Part shown: one piece after another, positions 8,035 to 12,750 of the stretch | Position numbering within the stretch: position 1 is the stretch's first letter | Layout: every line of letters begins with the position of its first letter | Assembly: GCA_937967535.1 (NCBI GenBank) | Contig: CALCMV010000303.1 | Coordinates: forward strand, 1 to 12,750 | DNA from: an uncultured Saprospiraceae bacterium | Lineage (GTDB): Bacteria; Bacteroidota; Bacteroidia; Chitinophagales; Saprospiraceae | Reading direction: 5' to 3' | Length of the DNA: 12,750 bases | Translations under genes and position numbers: made by a program | The notes under the pieces: generated by a model | The model's database searches: none | Told to the model about the DNA's origin: nothing | The model's input: the letters and a program-made list of their open reading frames with translations, nothing else

Positions 8035-11000
8035 ATGAAAACTACATTTCAAATACTTGCCACATTTTTAATGGCAACACTCATGAGTGGACTCCTACTG
8101 GCACAAAGCCAAGCCGAATTGGATATTATAGACCGCAATGTACGCGAATCTGCCAACGGCTTGGAAATGATAGAATCTGACATTGCTGAGTACGAAATCA
8201 CTAGTTATCACACTAGCCAAAGAAGTGGTATCACACACTATTATCTCCGACAAACACATCAAGGCATTCCGGTTTATAATGCAGTGATGAACGTACACCT
8301 TGATGCAGAGGGTGACTTATTCAAAATGAATAATCAATTTTTGAGAAATATTGAATCAAAAATCAATACCAACCAACCGACTTTGGATGCACAGACTGCC
8401 ATCTCGCGTGTAGCACGGACTATGCAGTACGACATGTCTGAACTACCACGTCTCGAAGAGCAAAAAAGTGCGAGCCGTTCTCAAGAACAAACATTCACCA
8501 AAGGGAGCATTTCGCGCGTTGATATTCCTGTTCAATTGATGTATCAACCGATGGAAGACGGTACCTTGCGTTTGGCTTGGGATATGTCTATCGCCGAAAT
8601 GGAAGATGCCGACTGGTGGAGTATGCGTGTAGATGCCCAAACGGGAGAAATTTTGCACCAACACAACTGGACGGTATATTGCAATTTTGACGTGGACCAA
8701 TGTGCCGAAGAAGGTCACGTACACCATTATCCGGCAGAAGACCATACAATGACAAGCACTCAACAAAACATCGCTGCGCCCAATGTAGCAAATACCTACA
8801 ATGTATTCGATGAGCCTGTCGAAAGCCCAATACACGGTGGTCGTACCTTAGTGACTACCACAGGCGACCCCATAGCTTCGCCCTTCGGCTGGCACGATAC
8901 CAATGGCGCAACAGGTGCCGAATTTACCATTACACGCGGCAATAATGTATGGGCACAAGAAGATGCCAACGGCAACGACGGTACGGGCTTTAGCCCCGAT
9001 GGGGGGGCTTCATTGGACTTCAACTTCGGGCTGAACCTCAATTCAAATCCGAACTCTGACCCCGCTCGTTCTGCGGGTATTACCAATCTTTTTTATTGGA
9101 ATAATCTCGTACACGATGTATGGTATCAGTACGGTTTTGACGAAGCAAGTGGCAATTTTCAGGAAAATAACTACGGACGCGGCGGTTCAGCAGGCGACGG
9201 AGTTTTTGCAGATGCACAAGACGGTGGCGGTACCAATAATGCCAACTTCTCCTCTCCCGGCGATGGTAGCAACGGAAGAATGCAGATGTTCCTCTGGACA
9301 GGTGCATCATCCGGTACATTGACCGTTAATTCTCCGGGTAGTATTGCGGGAGGCTATGGTGCAGCAGCCGCACAATTCGGGCAAGGTTCATACAATGTCA
9401 CAGGAAATTTGGTGATAGTAAGTGACGGTAGCGGTGCGCCCACGGAGGGCTGTGGCGCACTCACCAATGCCGGAGCCATCAGTGGAAACATCGCCGTAGT
9501 CGATAGAGGCAATTGCGAGTTTGGTACAAAATGCCTCAACGCGCAAAATGCCGGAGCTATCGCGGTGATTGTTTGCAATAATGTAGCAGGTGGTACACTC
9601 GCTATGGCTCCCGGTGCTGACGGAGCAAATGTCAACATTCCTGCCGTGATGATTTCGCAAGCGGAATGTGCGACCATCCGCGCTCAAATTCCTACGGTGA
9701 ATGTCAACTTGGTATCCGGTAGTGCTGCTAGCAGAGATGGCGACCTCGACAATGGCATCATCGCACATGAGTACGGTCATGGTATTTCTATTCGCCTAAC
9801 AGGTGGCAGAAACAACAGTGGTTGCTTGGGCAATAGTGAACAAATGGGCGAAGGCTGGTCCGATTGGTTTGGTTTGATGATGACCATTGACCCCACAGAT
9901 ACGCGCAACGATGTACGCCCTATTGGTACATTTGCACTCGGTCAATCTACTACCGGAAGTGGTATTCGTACCTTCCCATATACCACAGATATGGGGGTGA
10001 ATACACACGTTTATACCAACATTGGCAACGAAGCCATCCCACACGGCGTAGGCTCGGTATGGTGCGCCATGCTATGGGAAATGACTTGGGATTTGATAGA
10101 TACATATGGCTTTGACCCTGACCTACACAATGGTACGGGCGGTAACAACATTGCGATGGCATTAGTCACCGAAGGTTTGAAATTACAACCATGTAGTCCC
10201 GGTTTTGTAGATGGTCGTGATGCTATTCTGGCTGCCGACCAAGCACTCTACAATGGTGCCAACCAATGCCTGATTCGGGATGCCTTTGGTCGTCGCGGAC
10301 TTGGTGATAATGCCAATCAAGGCAGCACCAATAGCTCTACCGATGGCTCAAATGACTTTAATGTAAACTGCGGACCTCCAACATGTAGCGATGGTACGCT
10401 CAATCAAGATGAAGTAGGTGTAGATTGTGGTGGTGCTACCTGTCCTGCTTGTCCGGCTGATGTATGTAGCAGCTTTGGTTTCGGTGGCATCATCAGCTAC
10501 GATGCTAATGATAATGACCAGGGTACAGCTACATTAAACGGCAATGAAGTTCTCATTACAGGTAACGGTTGGAAAGCTATTCCGATTAACTACACATTTA
10601 CAGCAAGTACCGTATTGACATTTGAATTTAGAAGTACCGTACAAGGAGAGATTCACGAAGTAGCATTTGATAATGATTTGATATTTACTCCCGACCACCG
10701 TATCGTCATATATGGCAATCAAGGTTTTACAGGCGATTTTGCCAACCCTATCTATACAGGTAGCGGTAATTGGGAAACATTTACAATTCAGGTCGGAACA
10801 CAGGTTTCAGGTCCTTTCCAATACATGGTACTCACAGCCGATGATGATGCGACAGGCAATGGTATTTCTGAATTTAGAAATATTCAACTTTTTGAAGATA
10901 ATAACAATAACCAAACCTGCGACGAGGCACCTCCTTCTTGTGCAGGTGTTGACCTCGACATCAATTTCGACGGCTTCCCTACTCAAACCTCTTGGGAAAT

Positions 11001-11670
11001 CACTGACGATGCCACCGGTGCAGTAGTAGGTAGCGGCGGTTCTTACGGCAATACATTAGCAAATTCTAATCTTGGATTATCAAATGTGTCTTGTTTGCCC
11101 GATGGTTGTTATACCCTCACTTTCGCTGATGCCATTAGTAATGGTATGTGTCCATTCCGTGCTACGGCTTCCAGTAGTGGCGTATTTGTCACACCGGGTA
11201 CGGTTATCATACCGGGTACTACGGTGGCTACACTTGGTACAGTGGTTGCGCCCGGACTGTGCGGCAACTATACCCTTACTGATGTGGGCGGTACAGTACT
11301 CGCTTCCGGCGGCGGTCGTTTTGGTGCTTCCGAATCGAATAGCTTCTGTATTTCCGGTGGTCTTGCCGTTCCGCTATGGCAAAGTGATGATGTACATGCA
11401 AGAGTACAAGCAGAAGGCACAAGCAATACACTGGAAGTATTGCCCAATCCGGCAAAGGATAATTTGACGATTTTTTATAATCTGACCAATGACCTTAATA
11501 TAGATATTCATATCGTGGATATTACGGGTAAAATCGTGCGCGAAATCACACGCGATGCTATGGATACCAAGCAAGTACAGCTTAATGTCAATGACTTGAC
11601 GGCAGGTTTCTATTTCGTGAGATTAGTGTCCGGTGATACCGTTTTGTCTAAGAAATTTATGAAACAATAG
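8035..11670 (+). CDS. M36 (fungalysin-type) zinc metallopeptidase with PA insert and T9SS sorting domain (1211 aa)
   Basis: Predicted secreted zinc endopeptidase, probably breaking down extracellular protein. Domains in order: signal peptide (~1-23, ending LLLAQ); FTP and PepSY propeptide regions (~40-100 and ~115-210), which normally act as inhibitor/chaperone and are removed on maturation; M36 catalytic domain from ~250, interrupted by a protease-associated (PA) domain at ~428-560 (GNIAVVDRGNCEFGTKC); zinc motif HEYGH at 578-582 and the third-ligand motif GEGWSDWF (Glu607). The M36 hallmark RLTGG follows HEYGHGISI. After ~780 come a Cys motif (CSDGTLNQDEVGVDCGG, 784-800), an unrecognised beta-rich domain (~811-955), a module shared with the upstream gene (969-1109), and a T9SS type A sorting domain (~1131-1211). 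All catalytic residues expected are present. The AT-rich 246-bp gap upstream has a TAnnTTTG match at 7848-7855 that may be chance in such sequence; co-transcription with the upstream gene is also possible. Confidence 0.93.
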   Translation: MKTTFQILATFLMATLMSGLLLAQSQAELDIIDRNVRESANGLEMIESDIAEYEITSYHTSQRSGITHYYLRQTHQGIPVYNAVMNVHLDAEGDLFKMNNQFLRNIESKINTNQPTLDAQTAISRVARTMQYDMSELPRLEEQKSASRSQEQTFTKGSISRVDIPVQLMYQPMEDGTLRLAWDMSIAEMEDADWWSMRVDAQTGEILHQHNWTVYCNFDVDQCAEEGHVHHYPAEDHTMTSTQQNIAAPNVANTYNVFDEPVESPIHGGRTLVTTTGDPIASPFGWHDTNGATGAEFTITRGNNVWAQEDANGNDGTGFSPDGGASLDFNFGLNLNSNPNSDPARSAGITNLFYWNNLVHDVWYQYGFDEASGNFQENNYGRGGSAGDGVFADAQDGGGTNNANFSSPGDGSNGRMQMFLWTGASSGTLTVNSPGSIAGGYGAAAAQFGQGSYNVTGNLVIVSDGSGAPTEGCGALTNAGAISGNIAVVDRGNCEFGTKCLNAQNAGAIAVIVCNNVAGGTLAMAPGADGANVNIPAVMISQAECATIRAQIPTVNVNLVSGSAASRDGDLDNGIIAHEYGHGISIRLTGGRNNSGCLGNSEQMGEGWSDWFGLMMTIDPTDTRNDVRPIGTFALGQSTTGSGIRTFPYTTDMGVNTHVYTNIGNEAIPHGVGSVWCAMLWEMTWDLIDTYGFDPDLHNGTGGNNIAMALVTEGLKLQPCSPGFVDGRDAILAADQALYNGANQCLIRDAFGRRGLGDNANQGSTNSSTDGSNDFNVNCGPPTCSDGTLNQDEVGVDCGGATCPACPADVCSSFGFGGIISYDANDNDQGTATLNGNEVLITGNGWKAIPINYTFTASTVLTFEFRSTVQGEIHEVAFDNDLIFTPDHRIVIYGNQGFTGDFANPIYTGSGNWETFTIQVGTQVSGPFQYMVLTADDDATGNGISEFRNIQLFEDNNNNQTCDEAPPSCAGVDLDINFDGFPTQTSWEITDDATGAVVGSGGSYGNTLANSNLGLSNVSCLPDGCYTLTFADAISNGMCPFRATASSSGVFVTPGTVIIPGTTVATLGTVVAPGLCGNYTLTDVGGTVLASGGGRFGASESNSFCISGGLAVPLWQSDDVHARVQAEGTSNTLEVLPNPAKDNLTIFYNLTNDLNIDIHIVDITGKIVREITRDAMDTKQVQLNVNDLTAGFYFVRLVSGDTVLSKKFMKQ
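10939..11361 (+). repeat. Copy 2 of the module shared with the choice-of-anchor B gene
   Basis: Encodes residues 969-1109 of the M36 peptidase, from CAGVDLDINFD to FCISGG. The correspondence with 7066-7476 is collinear: TSWEI, DGCYTLT, NGMCPFRATASSSG, PGTxVATLGTxVxPGLCGNYTLTD, GASE and FCISGG are all shared, with third-position differences spread through the DNA. That pattern indicates divergence under selection rather than very recent duplication. Confidence 0.8.
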
Positions 11671-11735
11671 GATCAATTTTGAATGTTGAATGAGTGAATT
11701 TTGAATAATTCCAATTCAATAATTATTGACCAACG

Positions 11736-11772
11736 AAAAAGGACATCAGGCATCTGCTTGGTGTCCTTTTTT
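11736..11772 (+). terminator. Rho-independent terminator after the M36 peptidase gene
   Basis: A 16-bp stem, AAAAAGGACATCAGGC with GCTTGGTGTCCTTTTT, closes an ATCT loop with two G-T wobbles, and is followed by a T-rich tail. It begins 66 bp after the M36 stop. The A-tract before and T-tract after make it nearly symmetric, so it could also stop leftward transcription from the M43 gene. Confidence 0.88.
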
Positions 11773-11887
11773 ATTTTTAAAAGAATATATTTGCTTAGAT
11801 TTTGCTGATTTTGAAATGAGAAAAAAACATTTGAAATTATTATTTCTCAAAAATAAAATTATAATTAGTTATTTATGAATTATTATT

Positions 11888-12072
11888 GGACTTTGGACAT
11901 TTTAGAAATTAGGTAACTGGGAAATTAGCTAATGAAGACATAATTTGTTATTTATCAGTAGAATAAAAATTACAATAAAATTAATTTGAAATAAAACACA
12001 AATAATACATTTATTGATTATGAGTGTTTTACCTAATTTCCTAGTTACCGAACTCCCCAATGTCCAAAGTCC
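11888..12072. repeat. Imperfect long inverted repeat (two ~44-45-bp arms, 96-bp AT-rich centre)
   Basis: The outer arms GGACTTTGGACATT (11888-11901) and AATGTCCAAAGTCC (12059-12072) are perfect reverse complements. After an unmatched 9-10 bp, the inner arms at 11912-11932 and 12029-12049 pair at 19 of 21 positions (GGTAACTGGGAAATTAGCTAA against the reverse complement GGTAACTAGGAAATTAGGTAA). The centre (11933-12028) is AT-rich and non-coding. I see no target-site duplication. It could be a small non-autonomous mobile element, a family of intergenic repeats, or a long hairpin RNA; its right end lies 7 bp from the M43 stop codon. Confidence 0.75.
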
Positions 12073-12079
12073 AGATTTC

Positions 12080-12750
12080 TTATAGACTCCCTAAAATAAC
12101 CTTGTGAGTTTTTCCATCGATAGTCAAAAAATAAAGTCCATTGATAAAATTATCCACTAGCTCGATTTTAGAACGTGTTTCATTTGTTGTGATTGTGATT
12201 GGTATGCGTTGACCAGTTAGGCTGTATAATTCTATCCTACTATCTCGATGATCCAATATCACTTCAAATACGCCTTTATTTGGATTAGGAAATATAAGCA
12301 AGTCTGTTTGATGATATACATCATTGGTTGAAACTTGAACATCACAATCCGTTGAGTGAAGCTCAGGTGTAGCCAATAAATTCGCTCGCATAAAATTTGC
12401 CTGATCTGGAGTAAAGAATATCATACATCCCACATTCATGGAATTTGAAGACATATCAATTTCATCATCTTCCATTTCAATACATGTATTATCTTCAAAA
12501 TCATCACATAGAAAAGTAACCTTACAAACTGGTGTATCTTCAGCAAAATCATCGATGCTACAAACGTCAGTTCCTGCAGGTCCAGTGCCGAAGGTATGGA
12601 GTAGTCCTAATCCATGCCCGATTTCATGAGCCAATATACCTTCCCCAGTACTTGCTGCTCCTAAATTCGCACCTGTAAATACACCAATATCCAGTGCTAC
12701 ACCCGGTACGCTCATGGGATCAACAAAGGTATCTAAGGGCAAGTAGCCTG
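12080..12750 (-). CDS. M43 (pappalysin/cytophagalysin-like) metalloprotease, 3' part, with T9SS sorting domain
   Basis: The frame is open through the right window edge, so the N-terminus (signal peptide, propeptide and early catalytic domain) lies outside. A TTG at 12740-12742 is internal, since the frame continues upstream as GYLPLDTF, typical of the M43 core. The metzincin zinc motif HEIGHGLGLLH is complete (encoded around 12598-12628, perfect HExxHxxGxxH). It is followed by the M43-type EDTPVC segment, a Cys-rich insert, and a Met-turn-like region SMNVGCMIFFTPDQANFM. The last ~75 residues form a T9SS sorting domain (FPNPNKGVFEV, SLTGQ, NGLYFLTI). Predicted secreted zinc protease, converging on the M36 gene. 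Its sorting domain is only distantly similar to those of the two plus-strand genes, so it is not a recent duplicate of them. Confidence 0.9.
   Translation of the reverse strand, partial: GYLPLDTFVDPMSVPGVALDIGVFTGANLGAASTGEGILAHEIGHGLGLLHTFGTGPAGTDVCSIDDFAEDTPVCKVTFLCDDFEDNTCIEMEDDEIDMSSNSMNVGCMIFFTPDQANFMRANLLATPELHSTDCDVQVSTNDVYHQTDLLIFPNPNKGVFEVILDHRDSRIELYSLTGQRIPITITTNETRSKIELVDNFINGLYFLTIDGKTHKVILGSL

Larger units (their letters stand above)
11671..12079. other. Convergent intergenic region holding a terminator and an inverted-repeat element
   Basis: About 410 bp between two convergent genes, strongly AT-rich, with no credible ORF. Just after the M36 stop are two copies of AATTTTGAAT (from 11676 and 11696). 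Then come a strong intrinsic terminator (11736-11772) and a 185-bp imperfect inverted repeat (11888-12072). The rest is AT-rich sequence with no recognisable signal. Confidence 0.75.

Noticed and set aside
12740..12742. TTG as the start of the M43 gene
   Set aside because: The frame continues upstream to the window edge with typical M43 sequence, so this is an internal leucine codon of a gene cut by the window.

Overview
The window looks like chromosomal or accessory DNA from a Bacteroidota bacterium, probably of the Saprospiria/Flavobacteriia kind. Three neighbouring proteins carry a C-terminal type IX secretion (T9SS) sorting domain. Two of them also share a Cys-rich adhesion-like module typical of marine Bacteroidota. 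Intergenic DNA is very AT-rich, and one promoter candidate fits the Bacteroidota -7 consensus TAnnTTTG rather than an E. coli type. No rRNA, tRNA, CRISPR array, transposase or integrase is visible.

Region 1 (1-5307) is an AT-rich block. At the left edge is the last ~72 codons of an unrecognised plus-strand gene. It runs tail-to-tail into a minus-strand operon of two large adenine-specific DNA methyltransferases whose ends overlap by 8 bp. The upstream gene (2623-5307, 894 aa) is clearly related to PglX, the BREX methyltransferase, but lacks the PglX N-terminal region. The downstream gene (165-2630, 821 aa) is an Eco57I/COG1002-type N6-adenine methyltransferase with its own target-recognition-like C-terminus. 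No BREX partner (BrxC, PglZ, BrxL), helicase or nuclease is seen inside the window. The pair is therefore either a stand-alone two-methylase system or one end of a defence island extending to the left.

Region 2 (5308-5805) is a divergent intergenic region with no convincing gene. It holds a perfect 24-bp palindrome (11-bp arms) and a candidate Bacteroidota promoter for the rightward gene.

Region 3 (5806-11670) holds two rightward genes for secreted T9SS cargo: a choice-of-anchor B (LVIVD-repeat) protein, and an M36 fungalysin-type metallopeptidase with FTP/PepSY propeptide and a PA insert. They share a homologous C-terminal cassette (a Cys motif, a ~140-residue module and the sorting domain), which points to domain shuffling or duplication and perhaps a joint extracellular role. 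A strong Rho-independent terminator follows at 11736-11772.

Region 4 (11773-12750) holds an unexplained 185-bp inverted-repeat element. It is followed by the 3' part of a leftward gene for an M43 (pappalysin/cytophagalysin-like) metalloprotease, also with a T9SS tail, cut by the right window edge.

The most unusual content is the tandem PglX-like/COG1002 methylase pair without visible partners. The second is the inverted-repeat element.
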